Of a DNA stretch of 64,000 nucleotides, positions 24,478 through 33,761 are shown piece after piece. Numbering within the stretch: the first letter of the stretch is position 1; each line of letters begins with the position of its first letter. The stretch comes from Pseudaeromonas paramecii. GTDB taxonomy: Bacteria; Pseudomonadota; Gammaproteobacteria; Enterobacterales; Aeromonadaceae. Both the position numbers and the translations under genes were made by a program. The stretch is taken from assembly GCF_039540575.1 (NCBI RefSeq), contig NZ_BAABFC010000012.1, positions 248,001 through 312,000 of the forward strand. The letters are read 5' to 3'. The notes under the pieces are model-generated. The model searched no databases, had not been told where the DNA came from, and saw only the letters and a list, made by a program, of their open reading frames with translations.

Positions 24478-26268
24478 ATGACGGTATTGATGCTGGCGGC
24501 GATCTCCCTGGTTTCCGTATTGGCCCAGTGGCTGGCTTGGTCCCTGCGGGTGCCGGCCATTCTGTTTCTACTGCTCACCGGCCTGGCTCTGGGGCCTGTG
24601 GCCGGGGTGCTTAACCCCGATGCCATCATGGGGGATCTGCTGTTCCCCATCGTCTCCTTGTCGGTGGCCATCATCTTGTTTGAAGGCGCCCTGGGACTAC
24701 ATCTGTCTGAGCTCAAGGGCATAGGGCGGGTGGTGCGCAACCTCTGCTCCATCGGCATGTTGGCCACCTTTGGCGTGATCGCCGTGGCCAGCCACTTCCT
24801 GCTGGGGCTGGCCTGGCAGGTGGCGCTGGTGCTGGGGGCTGTGCTGGTGGTGACGGGCCCCACCGTCATCGCTCCCATGCTCAATGTCATTCGTCCCACC
24901 CCGGAGATCGATCGCATCCTGCGTTGGGAAGGGATCGTCATCGACCCCATCGGCGCCCTGTTTGCCGTGCTGGTGTTTGAGGCGGTGGCCTTGCATAGCC
25001 CGGATGGCGTCTTTTTGCATTCACTGCAGGCGCTGGGGCGAACCCTGGGGGTGGGCCTGGGGCTCGGCTGGCTGGGGGGCTGGCTGCTGGCCCAGCTGAT
25101 CCGCCGGGATCTGTTGCCCGCCAAGTTGCAGAAGTTTGCCTCCCTGGCGGCCGTGCTGGGGCTGTTCGCTATCTCGGATTTTTTGAGTCACGAGTCCGGG
25201 CTCTTGAGCGTTACCGTGATGGGGCTCTATCTGGCCAACCGCTCGGATCTGGATCTGGAGGAGATCTTGGCCTTTAAGGAGGACTTGAGCGTCATCCTCA
25301 TCTCCACACTGTTTATCCTGCTGGCGGCTCGGCTGGACATGCATCAGCTGTGGCAGCTGGGCCCCATGGTGTTGGCGCTGCTGCTGGTGGTTCAGCTGGT
25401 GGCGCGCCCCCTGTGCATCTTGCTTTCCAGCTGGCGCAGCGATCTCAGTTGGCGGGCCCGGGCCCTGCTGGCTTGGGTGGCACCGCGAGGAATCGTCGCG
25501 GCCGCCGTGGGCTCCGCCTTCGCCGCCTCCTTGGAGCAGGCCAAGGTGCCGGATGCCGACAAGCTGGTGCCCCTGGTGTTTGCGGTGATCATCGCCACCG
25601 TGGTGGTGCAGAGTTTGACCGCTTCCCCCCTGGCCCGCTGGCTCAAGGTGCAGCAACCCAAGGCCAGCCTGGTGCTCATCATAGGGGCGAACCATCTGGC
25701 ACGGGTCATTGCGACGGCGCTCAAGGAGCAGAACATCCCGGTGCTGCTGGCGGATCCGGTGTGGGATTACTACCGTCAGGCCCGCATGAGCGGGCTGCCC
25801 AGCTATTACGGCAACCCGCAGTCCGAGCAGGCGGAACGGCAATTGCCGCTGGGCTCGGTGCGCTGGGTGCTGGCCCTCTCGCCCAACCGCCATCAGAACG
25901 CCCTGGGGGTGTTGCACTTTGCCCACATGTTGGGGGCCGACAAGGTCTTCTCGTTACGGGTGAGTGAGCAGGGGCGGGCCAACTGCGAGAGCCGCACCTT
26001 CCGGGCGCGCCAGCGGCTGTTTGCCCCCGATGCCACCTACGCCAAACTCACCAGCCAACTGGCGCTGGGTGCTCAGGTCAAGGCGACTCGCCTGGGTGAT
26101 GCCTTCAGCTGGCAGGATTACCAGAAGACCCATCCGGACGCGCTGCCACTGTTTGTGGTGACGGACAAGGGGCGGCTCAGGGTGATGGAGGTGGACGGTT
26201 CGGCGCCACCCAAGGCGGGGGAGACGGTGCTCTCTTTGGTCGCCGCCAAGCGTGAAACGACCGCCTGA
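24478..26268 (+). CDS. CPA1-type cation/proton antiporter with C-terminal TrkA-N domain
   Basis: This 596-residue membrane protein has about 12 membrane segments in residues 1-400, with VSLSVAIILFEGALGLHLSEL, GAVLVVTGPTVIAPMLNVIRP and the conserved IDPIGALFAVLVFEAVAL, the pattern of NhaP-like sodium or potassium/proton antiporters. Residues from about 400 form a Rossmann-type RCK (TrkA-N) domain, LVLIIGANHLARVIATALKEQNIPVLLADP, that likely senses a nucleotide or cation state. ATG 24478 follows GTGAGGGG; a GTG two codons upstream is inside that ribosome site. It should help with pH and salt balance. The transported ion cannot be read from sequence. Confidence 0.85.
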   Translation: MTVLMLAAISLVSVLAQWLAWSLRVPAILFLLLTGLALGPVAGVLNPDAIMGDLLFPIVSLSVAIILFEGALGLHLSELKGIGRVVRNLCSIGMLATFGVIAVASHFLLGLAWQVALVLGAVLVVTGPTVIAPMLNVIRPTPEIDRILRWEGIVIDPIGALFAVLVFEAVALHSPDGVFLHSLQALGRTLGVGLGLGWLGGWLLAQLIRRDLLPAKLQKFASLAAVLGLFAISDFLSHESGLLSVTVMGLYLANRSDLDLEEILAFKEDLSVILISTLFILLAARLDMHQLWQLGPMVLALLLVVQLVARPLCILLSSWRSDLSWRARALLAWVAPRGIVAAAVGSAFAASLEQAKVPDADKLVPLVFAVIIATVVVQSLTASPLARWLKVQQPKASLVLIIGANHLARVIATALKEQNIPVLLADPVWDYYRQARMSGLPSYYGNPQSEQAERQLPLGSVRWVLALSPNRHQNALGVLHFAHMLGADKVFSLRVSEQGRANCESRTFRARQRLFAPDATYAKLTSQLALGAQVKATRLGDAFSWQDYQKTHPDALPLFVVTDKGRLRVMEVDGSAPPKAGETVLSLVAAKRETTA

Positions 26269-26285
26269 GGGCTGTCAGCGGATAA

Positions 26286-26317
26286 AAAAATGCCGCCAGA
26301 AGTATGTGGCGGCATTA
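26286..26317 (+). terminator. Terminator after the antiporter
   Basis: Stem ATGCCGCCA / TGGCGGCAT with a GAAGTATG loop, A7 before and only TAT after, so a weaker terminator than others here. Confidence 0.55.
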
Positions 26318-26452
26318 TAAAGAAACAACATAAGGATCAAGCTGAACGTTCAACCAGCCCTGAGACTGTGGTTGTGACTCACCAGGTCCCCTGTACAAGC
26401 CATCCCGAGAGAACCTCTCTCTTTGTCGCACCAGGGAATCCAGATCAACAAC

Positions 26453-26481
26453 TTGACGTTGGTCATTCTCTCAGCTTTTAT
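26453..26481 (+). promoter_or_regulatory. Possible sigma70 promoter of the AraC-family gene
   Basis: TTGACG at 26453-26458 and TTTTAT at 26476-26481 are separated by 17 bases, 42 bases before the proposed start. Confidence 0.4.
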
Positions 26482-26522
26482 AGGCCAATCCCCATACTTG
26501 GCTGTTTCGTTAGGATGTCTAT

Positions 26523-27389
26523 TTGTCTCATTGTCCCATCATAGAGCTCAGTGCGGAGAGTCAGCAGCATATCTTCGACTGTCGCACCGGCAGCCTGGCC
26601 GAAGGTTTTGGCCTGCAGGTGGTGGGTTATGCCCAGCTGGCGGGCCACTATCGGGTGGCCCAGCAGCTGGCGTTTCCGTTATTGGAGATCACCCTCTCGG
26701 GCGAGGGCTGGAGCCAGGTGGCCGGACGGGTGCAGCGGCTGCGTGGAGGAGACATTCTGTGTGTGCCGGCCGGGGCATCTTACGAGTTGCGTACCCTGGA
26801 GGGGGAGCCCTGGGAGAAGGTGTTCCTGCTGCTGGATCAGGACAGTCGGGAACTCAATCTGCCTCGGGAGGTGACCCGCTACAGCCGGCCGGAGGTGGTG
26901 AGTCTGCGACCCTTGATGCAGCAGTTGCAGGCCGAACAGAACCGCCGGGATCTGCTCAGTGGCCAGGCGCTATCGGCCCTGAGCCAGTTGCTCAGTCTGC
27001 AGCTGCGGCGCCTGCTCAGCGACATGGCTCCCAGTGGCCTGACATCCCGCTTGCAGCAGGTGATCCAGCAGGTGCAGCAAAACCTGGCCTATCCCTGGTC
27101 CACCGAGGAGTTGGCTCGGCGGCTCGGTTGCTCCCGGGCCCAGTTGCACCGGTTGTTCAGCGCCCAGTTGGGGCGCAGTCCCATGCAGCATATCGAATGG
27201 TTGCGCCTGCAACGGGCCAGCCACTGGCTGCAGACCACGCCTTGGCCACTGAAACTGATCGCCGATCGACTGGGTTACGAGAATCCCTATCACTTCTCCA
27301 CCGCCTTCAAGCGACGCATGGGGCTGTCACCGACCCATTATCGTGAGCGGCACAGCCTGGTGGGGCCGCCGCGTCCGCTGGCCGGTTAG
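26523..27389 (+). CDS. AraC-family transcriptional regulator
   Basis: This 288-residue regulator has an N-terminal cupin-like sensor (HYRVAQQLAFPLLEITLSGEG, LRGGDILCVPAGASYELRT) and a C-terminal double helix-turn-helix: STEELARRLGCSRAQLHRLFSAQLGRSPMQHIEWLRLQRA and PLKLIADRLGYENPYHFSTAFKRRMGLSPTHYRE. The frame has no suitable ATG; TTG 26523 lies seven bases after AGGA and starts just before the conserved part. The signal recognised is unknown. It converges on the next gene with a 4-base overlap. Confidence 0.85.
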   Translation: MSHCPIIELSAESQQHIFDCRTGSLAEGFGLQVVGYAQLAGHYRVAQQLAFPLLEITLSGEGWSQVAGRVQRLRGGDILCVPAGASYELRTLEGEPWEKVFLLLDQDSRELNLPREVTRYSRPEVVSLRPLMQQLQAEQNRRDLLSGQALSALSQLLSLQLRRLLSDMAPSGLTSRLQQVIQQVQQNLAYPWSTEELARRLGCSRAQLHRLFSAQLGRSPMQHIEWLRLQRASHWLQTTPWPLKLIADRLGYENPYHFSTAFKRRMGLSPTHYRERHSLVGPPRPLAG

Positions 27390-27766
27390 GGCATCAACTC
27401 GGCCAGTTGCAGGCTCTTGTTGAGCACACCGTCGGTCACATCCAGCTGATAGTCGCCGGAGAGGCGGAAGATCCGCCATTGCTGGCTATCCAGGCCACGG
27501 GCACCGCGGTAATCACGGGCATCGGCTTCCGAGGGGAAGGCTTGGGTGCCCGGGTAGAGGCCGAACAGGCAGGGGCCCAGCTTGACGATGGACTCTCCCC
27601 GGGCCACGGCGTCGGCATCGCTGGCCTGGCTCAGGGTATAGACGGGATGGCGGGGCGCCGTGCGCACCATGGGGACGCTGTTGAGTTGCAGGTTGATGAG
27701 GGCGGCCATCCCCAAGGCCAGCAACAGCCCCAGCGGCAGGTAGAAGCGTCTGATCAGTCCGAACAT
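27386..27766 (-). CDS. Small membrane-anchored protein of unknown function
   Basis: This 126-residue protein has a basic start (MFGLIRRFY), one membrane helix at about residues 9-28, then a periplasmic domain with SDADAVARGESIVKLGPCLFGLYPGTQAFPSEADARDYRGAR and a conserved-looking WRIFRLSGDYQLDV. I do not recognise the family; the second half might be a small alpha/beta fold. The start has a GGAGGCCGGC ribosome site. Its stop overlaps the AraC gene stop by 4 bases in convergent orientation. Confidence 0.6.
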   Translation of the reverse strand: MFGLIRRFYLPLGLLLALGMAALINLQLNSVPMVRTAPRHPVYTLSQASDADAVARGESIVKLGPCLFGLYPGTQAFPSEADARDYRGARGLDSQQWRIFRLSGDYQLDVTDGVLNKSLQLAELMP

Positions 27767-28073
27767 GCCGGCCTCCTGATGGGGCTTTGCGCGACAACAT
27801 CATGATTTTCCTACTCTAATGTAAAGTTGGCTACCAAACCAGCACCATGCGCTCCCCGTTGACCTGTCCTGGTCGAACCATCACTTCGCCGCAGCGGGCT
27901 AACCGCCCGGTATGACCGTCATGCGACTGCCGTGTTGGCGGTTTGCCGCAGCTGTGATCTGCGTCTCGTTAAGCCAGGGTTTAGGCAGCGGGCATATAGT
28001 CCGGAGAGCAACGGCCCCGGTTGTTTGGGGCCCTTCCCGGCAGGCCTGGCCTGCCAACCGACAATAAGGAATC
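27767..28073. other. Intergenic region upstream of the porin
   Basis: About 300 bases. It holds a possible CRP half-site (TGTGATCTGCGTCTCG, 27953-27968) and a GC-rich hairpin GGCAGGC/GCCTGCC at 28040-28056 just before the porin ribosome site. A 51-codon frame (27912-28067) ending next to the porin ribosome site has no ribosome site of its own. No RNA gene recognised. Confidence 0.4.
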
Positions 28074-28076
28074 ATG

Positions 28077-29132
28077 ATGAAGCATTCAGTTCTGGCGTTG
28101 ATGATCCCCTCTGTACTGGGCGCCTCTGCCGCCCAAGCCGTTTCCCTCTACGACCAAGATGGCACTCAGCTGAACCTCAATGGCCGGGTCGTTGGCCTCT
28201 ACTATGGCTCCGGTGATGAGGACAGCCGAGGTGACGAGAGCTATCTGCGGGTGGGCCTCGATGGCCGTACGCAAATCAACAACGCCCTGTATGGTTTTGG
28301 TGCTTTCGAGTACAACCTGCCCACCTCCGGCAGCGATAACGATGAGGTGCGTCAGGCCTTTGCCGGTCTGGGCGGTGACTTCGGTGCCGTCAGCTACGGC
28401 CGCCAGTTTGGGCTGTTCTCCAAGCTGAACGACTATACCGATGTGCTGCCGGAGTTCGGTGGTGACGGTCTGGGCAGTGGCGCCGATCTACTGGGGACCG
28501 GTCGCAACAGCGGTCTGCTGCAATACAACGTCAACTACAACGGCCTGTTCGCCGGCCTGCAATACACGGGGCAGGCCGATGCCCAGCACCAGGATGCCGA
28601 CAGCTGGTCCAAGAACAACGGCGAAGGCTATGCCGCCTTGCTGGGCTATGATTTCCCCGAAGGCGTCAGCCTGGCCGCCGCCTATAACCGGGTGAACAAG
28701 ACCAGCGATCAGCGTGCCAATGCCAGCTTCGGTGGCACCCAGGATGCCGAACTGACCGGCGTGGGGATGAAGTATGACGCCAACCGCATCTACGCGGCAG
28801 CTACCTACTCCTACGGGCGTCATCACATCTATAACGCCGAGGCCAACGGTTTCTTCGACAAGAGCCAGGGCTATGAAGCCGTGGTGCAGTACCAGCTGAC
28901 CGACGCCTTCAAGCCGTCACTGGCCTATGTGCGCACCGATGTGAAGGATGCCAGCCAAGGCATCGACAGCACCCTGACCGAATATGTCAGTGTCGGTGGG
29001 TACTACAATTTCAAACCCAACGTGATGGCCTACGTGGATTACCGCTGGAACCAGCTGAGCGCCAGCGAGGCGCGTCAATTCGGCAATACCGACGAGGATA
29101 TCGTCGCCGTGGGTCTGCGCTACGACTTCTAA
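28077..29132 (+). CDS. General outer-membrane porin (OmpU-like)
   Basis: This 351-residue exported protein has a signal peptide (MKHSVLALMIPSVLGASAAQA) cut before VSLYDQDG, then alternating beta-strand pattern with typical porin phrases: LNLNGRVVGLYYG, QAFAGLGGDFGAVSYGRQFG, GEGYAALLGYDF, and a C-terminal YDF with terminal Phe needed for BAM recognition. A trimeric 16-stranded general diffusion porin is expected. ATG 28077 has AAGGA six bases upstream; ATG 28074 is the alternative. Leader contains a possible CRP half-site and a hairpin. Confidence 0.88.
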   Translation: MKHSVLALMIPSVLGASAAQAVSLYDQDGTQLNLNGRVVGLYYGSGDEDSRGDESYLRVGLDGRTQINNALYGFGAFEYNLPTSGSDNDEVRQAFAGLGGDFGAVSYGRQFGLFSKLNDYTDVLPEFGGDGLGSGADLLGTGRNSGLLQYNVNYNGLFAGLQYTGQADAQHQDADSWSKNNGEGYAALLGYDFPEGVSLAAAYNRVNKTSDQRANASFGGTQDAELTGVGMKYDANRIYAAATYSYGRHHIYNAEANGFFDKSQGYEAVVQYQLTDAFKPSLAYVRTDVKDASQGIDSTLTEYVSVGGYYNFKPNVMAYVDYRWNQLSASEARQFGNTDEDIVAVGLRYDF

Positions 29133-29148
29133 CTGCCGGCACCGCCAT

Positions 29149-29179
29149 AAAAAACGCCAGCCCTCGGGCTGGCGTTTTC
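29149..29179. terminator. Bidirectional terminator after the porin
   Basis: Stem AAAACGCCAGCCC / GGGCTGGCGTTTT, serving the porin and the convergent GIY-YIG gene. Confidence 0.88.
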
Positions 29180-29191
29180 GTCTCAGGACAC

Positions 29192-29461
29192 TCATTGCAA
29201 CTCAGGTAACTGACACTCACCCCGCAGCAGGGCTTCTTTGCGCCACTTGGGCCAGCGTTTGAGCAGGTATTCCAGTCGCAGGGCCTGGCTGTGGCCCCCC
29301 ACTTGCAGCTGGAATACCAACTCCAGCGGTCCCTTGCCGCGCAGCGCTCGCGCGCCCATGCCGCTAGTGTGTTCGGTGAGGCGCCGCGTCACGTCTGTGC
29401 TGATGCCGGTGTAGAGGCAGCCGTGGCCATCCCGGATCATGTAGAGGGACCAGTCGCTCAT
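29192..29461 (-). CDS. GIY-YIG nuclease-like protein (YhbQ family)
   Basis: This 89-residue single-domain GIY-YIG protein reads WSLYMIRDGHGCLYTGISTDVTRRLTEHTSG, with the two-part SLY...YTG motif and the catalytic-type Arg in DVTRRL, then GARALRGKGPLELVF. Proteins of the YhbQ/UPF0213 group are thought to act on nucleic acids but their role is unclear. ATG 29461 follows GAGGGGTGGAC; the 31 upstream residues of the open frame do not look like the family. Confidence 0.85.
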   Translation of the reverse strand: MSDWSLYMIRDGHGCLYTGISTDVTRRLTEHTSGMGARALRGKGPLELVFQLQVGGHSQALRLEYLLKRWPKWRKEALLRGECQLPELQ

Positions 29462-29711
29462 GTCCACCCCTCGGGTGTCACCCTGTGGCGCAGTGCCTGA
29501 TGACCAGCCGTCGGCGCCTGATGGGCGCGATGGCAAGGGCAGAATGTCCGGCATGGGAGCCGGGGAGTATGGCTCGGCAACATGATGATACGGCTCGGCT
29601 GATTAAGAAGGGAACAGACTAGTTTTTTTACTCAGCCATCTCAAGCAGTTAGCCATAAAGATCCGTTAAAAATGGCGCCAGAGCACAGGATGGACTACCG
29701 GGGGTGTTCGC

Positions 29712-31433
29712 TTAGTTGAAAATGGTTTCCATATGAGAAACAAAACGCCGGGGCGGTACGAAGCCATCCAGGCGGGCCACGGGGTCGACGCCTTCGCCAT
29801 AAAACAGCAGGGCCGGCAGACCGAACACCTGCAGCTGGCTGAGCAGTTGCTGATTCTCGGCGCTGGCCGCCGTCACATCAACCCGCAACAGCCGATAGGA
29901 TGCCAGCGCCTGCTGCACCGCCGGATCCCGGAAGGTCTCCTCCTCGTATTGCCGACAGGCCACACACCAGTCGGCATACAGATCCAGCAGCACCGGCTGG
30001 CCGTCCTGGCGCGCCTGGGCCAGGGCCGCCTGCAGGCCCGACAGGCCCGCCACCTGGGTGAAGGGCAGTCCCGGGGCTTCATCCCGGGGGGCGATCCACA
30101 GACCGCCCAGCAGGGCCAGAGTCAACAGCAGGGCGCCCTTGCCCAGCCGCGGGTACTTGGGGGGCTCCCAGCCTTTGAGCAGGTAGCTTATGGCTCCCAG
30201 GGCCAACAGCAGGGCGGCGACATGGATGAGCCAGTCCGGCAGCAGCCGTTCCAGCAGCAGCAGGGGCACCGCCAGCAGCACGAAGCCAAACAGGGTCTTG
30301 ACCTTCTCCATCCAGCGACCGGCACGGGGCAGCCAGCGGTTGCCGAAGGCACCGATGAGCAGCAGAGGCAGCCCCATGCCCAGGCTCAGCAGGTAGAGGG
30401 CGGCGGCGCCGTACCCGCGATCGCCGCCCTGGGCCACGAACAGCAGGGCGCCGGACAGGGGCGCCGTGGTGCAGGGGGAGCAGACCAGGGCCGACAAGGC
30501 CCCCATCAGCAGCACCCCCAGGCCATGGCCGCTGGGCAGCCGGTTGGTCAGCTGGTGCAGCCGTCCCTGCAGCGGGCCGGGCAGCTGCAGCTGATACAGG
30601 CCGAACATGGCCAGGGCCAGCAGCACAAACAGGCCGCTGGCGCCCCACAACACCCAGGGCTGCTGCAGCTGGGCCTGCAGGCCGGCCCCCAGGCTGGCGA
30701 TGGCCAGCCCCAGCAGGCTGTAGGTGATGGCCATGCCCTGCACATACAGCAGGGCCAGCCAGGCGCCACGCCGGGGGCTGAGGCCCTGATTGCCTAGCAG
30801 CAGGCTGCTCAAGATGGGGTACATGGGGAACATGCAGGGCGTGAGGGAGAGGCCCAGGCCCAGCACGAAGAACAGCAGCAGGCCCATGGCGCCACCGCGA
30901 GCCAGGGGGGTGTCATCTGGGGTGGCTGGGGGGGGTACCGGCTGGGGGGCGATATCCGGCGTCGTCTCCGCCAACTGGGTCACAGAGGGTGCGACTGGCG
31001 TCAGGGCCAGGCTGGCTTGCGCCGGCGGATAGCAGAGCCCCTCGGTGCAGCCCTGGTAGCGCAGGCTGAGGATCGCGCCCTCGTCAACCGCCGTCAGCGG
31101 CAGGCTGAAGTCCAGCTGATCGTAATAGACCCAGGTCTCCCCGAAGAAGTCGTCCTCATGGGCCTGGGCCTCGGGCAGGGTGGGCGCCTGTAGCTGAGCG
31201 CCCTGGGCCTGCCAACTGAGCTTGTCCCGATAGAGGTAGTAGCCGGGGGCCAGGGTGAAGTGTACCCGCACCCGGTCGCCCTCCTGTTGCCAGCTGAGGG
31301 CAAAGGCGCGTTCGACCGGCAGATACTGGGGCGTGCGTTGACTGGGGGCCAGCAGGCTGTCCAGCAGCTCATCGGCCCGCGACGGGCCGATGCACAGCAG
31401 CACAAGACACAGTAGCCAGGGGATCAGTCGCAC
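29712..31433 (-). CDS. dsbD: Thiol:disulfide interchange protein DsbD
   Basis: This 573-residue inner-membrane protein passes electrons from cytoplasmic thioredoxin to periplasmic partners such as DsbC. The N-terminal periplasmic domain contains the cysteine pair in YQGCTEGLCYPP (about C129 and C134). Eight membrane segments follow with LTPCMFPMYPILSSLL and VCSPCTTAPLSGALL. A C-terminal thioredoxin-like domain carries YADWCVACRQYE. It begins with GTG 31433, preceded by AGGAG, and overlaps the end of cutA by 10 bases, the same order as in E. coli. Confidence 0.95.
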   Translation of the reverse strand: MRLIPWLLCLVLLCIGPSRADELLDSLLAPSQRTPQYLPVERAFALSWQQEGDRVRVHFTLAPGYYLYRDKLSWQAQGAQLQAPTLPEAQAHEDDFFGETWVYYDQLDFSLPLTAVDEGAILSLRYQGCTEGLCYPPAQASLALTPVAPSVTQLAETTPDIAPQPVPPPATPDDTPLARGGAMGLLLFFVLGLGLSLTPCMFPMYPILSSLLLGNQGLSPRRGAWLALLYVQGMAITYSLLGLAIASLGAGLQAQLQQPWVLWGASGLFVLLALAMFGLYQLQLPGPLQGRLHQLTNRLPSGHGLGVLLMGALSALVCSPCTTAPLSGALLFVAQGGDRGYGAAALYLLSLGMGLPLLLIGAFGNRWLPRAGRWMEKVKTLFGFVLLAVPLLLLERLLPDWLIHVAALLLALGAISYLLKGWEPPKYPRLGKGALLLTLALLGGLWIAPRDEAPGLPFTQVAGLSGLQAALAQARQDGQPVLLDLYADWCVACRQYEEETFRDPAVQQALASYRLLRVDVTAASAENQQLLSQLQVFGLPALLFYGEGVDPVARLDGFVPPRRFVSHMETIFN

Positions 31434-31747
31434 CCCAGGCTCTCCTGTAGCCAGTTGAGATATTCCCTGTCCCCCTGGCAGACATGCAGGCCGAGGATCT
31501 CCGGCACCTGATAGGGATGATGCTGGCGGATGAACTGCCGCAGGGGTTCAAACAGGCTGTTGCGGGTCTTGATCAGCATCTGGACTTCCTGGGTCTCTTC
31601 CACCTGACCTTCCCAGAGGTAGATGGAGGTGACCCCCTTGATGAGATTTACGCAGGCGGCGAGTCGATTTTCCACCAATTGGCGGGCCAGCAGCTGGGCC
31701 ACGCCCTGATTGGGGCAGGTACATAACACCAGTAGGGTCTCAGTCAT
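31424..31747 (-). CDS. cutA: CutA family protein
   Basis: This 107-residue trimeric alpha/beta protein has the CutA signatures LVLCTCPNQGVAQLLARQLVENRLAACVNLI, SIYLWEGQVEETQEVQMLIKTR and HPYQVPEI. CutA was linked to divalent metal tolerance and copper binding; its true role is uncertain. It is followed by dsbD with an overlap and preceded by GGAGGCCCC. Confidence 0.95.
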   Translation of the reverse strand: MTETLLVLCTCPNQGVAQLLARQLVENRLAACVNLIKGVTSIYLWEGQVEETQEVQMLIKTRNSLFEPLRQFIRQHHPYQVPEILGLHVCQGDREYLNWLQESLGCD

Positions 31748-31912
31748 GGGGCCTCCGATAGGGGGGTGCAGGCCCTACTATAGCCAGCCGACTATGAAAA
31801 ATCATCGTTCCATGAGCGGGCTCACAGCAATTAATCGACCCACTGGAAACCAGTTCTGCCGCGCTGAGTCAGCGTCCTCACCTGGGGCACCGACCCAACG
31901 TCGCCGTGTGGT

Positions 31913-33364
31913 TTACCCCTTGTCCGCACCGCGCAGGCCGCGGGGATAACGCCGCCCGCGGTACTGGGGCCGCCGCAGGTTGGCCGGCGAGAAGATCTCG
32001 TCCAGCTGCGCCTCGGTGAGCAGGCCCAGCTCCAGCACCACTTCCTTCACCGACTTGCCGGTCTCGGCGCAGATCCGCCCCACCTTGTCGCCCATGTGGT
32101 GGCCGATGTGGGGATTGAGCAGGGTGACGATGCCGATGGAGTGGAACACATAGGCCTCGCAGATGGCCTGGTTGGCGGTGATGCCCCGCACGCACTTGTG
32201 CTCCAGGCCGATGCAGGCCTTCTGCAGCAGGGAAATGGACTCGAACATGCACTGGGCGATCACCGGCTCCATGACGTTCAGCTGCAGCTGTCCCGCCTCG
32301 GCGGCCATGGTGATGGTGATGTCGTTGCCCACCACCTTGAAGGCCACCTGATTGACCACCTCGGGGATCACCGGATTGACCTTGGCGGGCATGATGGAGG
32401 AGCCGGCCTGCAGCTGAGGCAGGTTGATCTCGTTGAAGCCGGCCCGGGGGCCAGAGCTTAACAGCCGCAGATCGTTGCACACCTTGGAGAGCTTGATGGC
32501 CAGCCGCTTCAGGGCACTGTGCAGCATGACGTAGGCGCCGCAATCGGAGGTGGCTTCGATTAAGTCCTCTGCCGGCACATAAGGGGCGCCAGTGATCTCC
32601 GCCAGTTTCTGGATCGCCAGGGCGGAATATTCCGGCGGGGTGTTGAGACCGGTGCCGATGGCGGTGGCCCCCAGGTTCACCTCCAGCAGCAGCTCCCGCG
32701 CCTTGTGGATGCGACCTATCTCCTCGTTGAGGGTCACGGCCCAGGCGTGGAACTCCTGGCCCAGGGTCATGGGCACCGCATCCTGCAATTGGGTGCGACC
32801 GAGCTTGAGGATCTCGTCAAAGGATTTGGCCTTCTCGTCGAAGGCGGCGATCAGCGAGGTCAGGGCCTGGATGACGGTCTCGCTGCTCTCGTACAAGGCC
32901 ACCCGAAAACCCGTGGGGTAGGCATCGTTGGTGGACTGGCAGCAGTTGACGTGGTCGTTGGGATTCACCACGGCGTAGTCTCCCTTGGGTCGCCCCAGCA
33001 GCTCCAGTGCCAGGTTGGCCAGCACCTCGTTGACGTTCATGTTCACCGAGGTGCCGGCACCGCCCTGGAACAGGTCGATGGGGAATTGATCCAGGCAGCG
33101 ATCCTGCTCCAGCATCAGGCGGCAGGCCTGCACTATGGCCTCCACCGTCTCCTCCGGCAGCAGGCCCAGCTCGCCGTTGGCCAGGGCGGCGGCCTGCTTG
33201 GTCTTCACCATACCCTTGATGAAGGCCGGCACCTGATTGATGGTGCGGTCGCTGATCTGGAAGTTCTCAATCGCCCGCAGGGTGTGAATGCCGTAATAGG
33301 CGTCGGCGGGTACCGCCCGCTCTCCCAGCAGATCCTCTTCGATGCGCACTTGACTGTCTTGCAT
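31913..33364 (-). CDS. aspA: Aspartate ammonia-lyase
   Basis: This 483-residue enzyme converts L-aspartate to fumarate and ammonia. Family features are QGGAGTSVNMNVNEVLANLALE, NDHVNCCQSTNDAYPTGFR, and the flexible signature loop GSSIMPAKVNPVIPE with the catalytic serine. Length is close to E. coli AspA (478). The basic tail RRPQYRGRRYPRGLRGADKG is longer than usual. GAGGGAGTAAGTC precedes the ATG. It is divergent from fxsA, as in E. coli. No convincing FNR or CRP site was seen upstream. Confidence 0.96.
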   Translation of the reverse strand: MQDSQVRIEEDLLGERAVPADAYYGIHTLRAIENFQISDRTINQVPAFIKGMVKTKQAAALANGELGLLPEETVEAIVQACRLMLEQDRCLDQFPIDLFQGGAGTSVNMNVNEVLANLALELLGRPKGDYAVVNPNDHVNCCQSTNDAYPTGFRVALYESSETVIQALTSLIAAFDEKAKSFDEILKLGRTQLQDAVPMTLGQEFHAWAVTLNEEIGRIHKARELLLEVNLGATAIGTGLNTPPEYSALAIQKLAEITGAPYVPAEDLIEATSDCGAYVMLHSALKRLAIKLSKVCNDLRLLSSGPRAGFNEINLPQLQAGSSIMPAKVNPVIPEVVNQVAFKVVGNDITITMAAEAGQLQLNVMEPVIAQCMFESISLLQKACIGLEHKCVRGITANQAICEAYVFHSIGIVTLLNPHIGHHMGDKVGRICAETGKSVKEVVLELGLLTEAQLDEIFSPANLRRPQYRGRRYPRGLRGADKG

Positions 33365-33761
33365 GACTTACTCCCTCGGCCCGTGGGCCGTGCTGCGGCT
33401 TGCCAAAACAGGGGCAGACGTCCACCTGACTATCCTGCACCAGGCCTCGTGCCCCACCATGCGCCAGTCTTCCCTGACTTGCCGTAATCGGGATCACGGC
33501 CTGGATGACGGCCCGGATGGGGCCGGCCTACGACTGGGTTCACCCGACTATATCCTTAGCGCATCGGTCTGTGAATTGCCGGCTTGGCCAGTGATTATTT
33601 GCGGTCTGTCTCTTGTTTTGTGGCGCATCCATATGCATTGCTGGGCTTATCGCAGTGTCATGCGCTGGTGGTGGTTTGTGGCGCCCGGCCCCTTGAATCC
33701 GGGCAAAATGTCACCATATAGCCAGCATGGCCCGCCGTTGGGCCGCTAAGCCGAGGTGCCT
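33365..33761. other. Divergent intergenic region between aspA and fxsA
   Basis: About 400 bases holding promoters for both directions by position. I found no clear FNR, CRP or sigma32 site and no gene; the stretch near the aspA start has a short GGCCC/GGGCC hairpin. Confidence 0.5.

Noticed and set aside
24399..25926. Minus-strand frames of 241 and 301 codons
   Set aside because: Both are antisense to the antiporter gene.
33365..33761. CRP or FNR site upstream of aspA
   Set aside because: No TGTGA-N6-TCACA or TTGAT-N4-ATCAA match beyond single half-sites.
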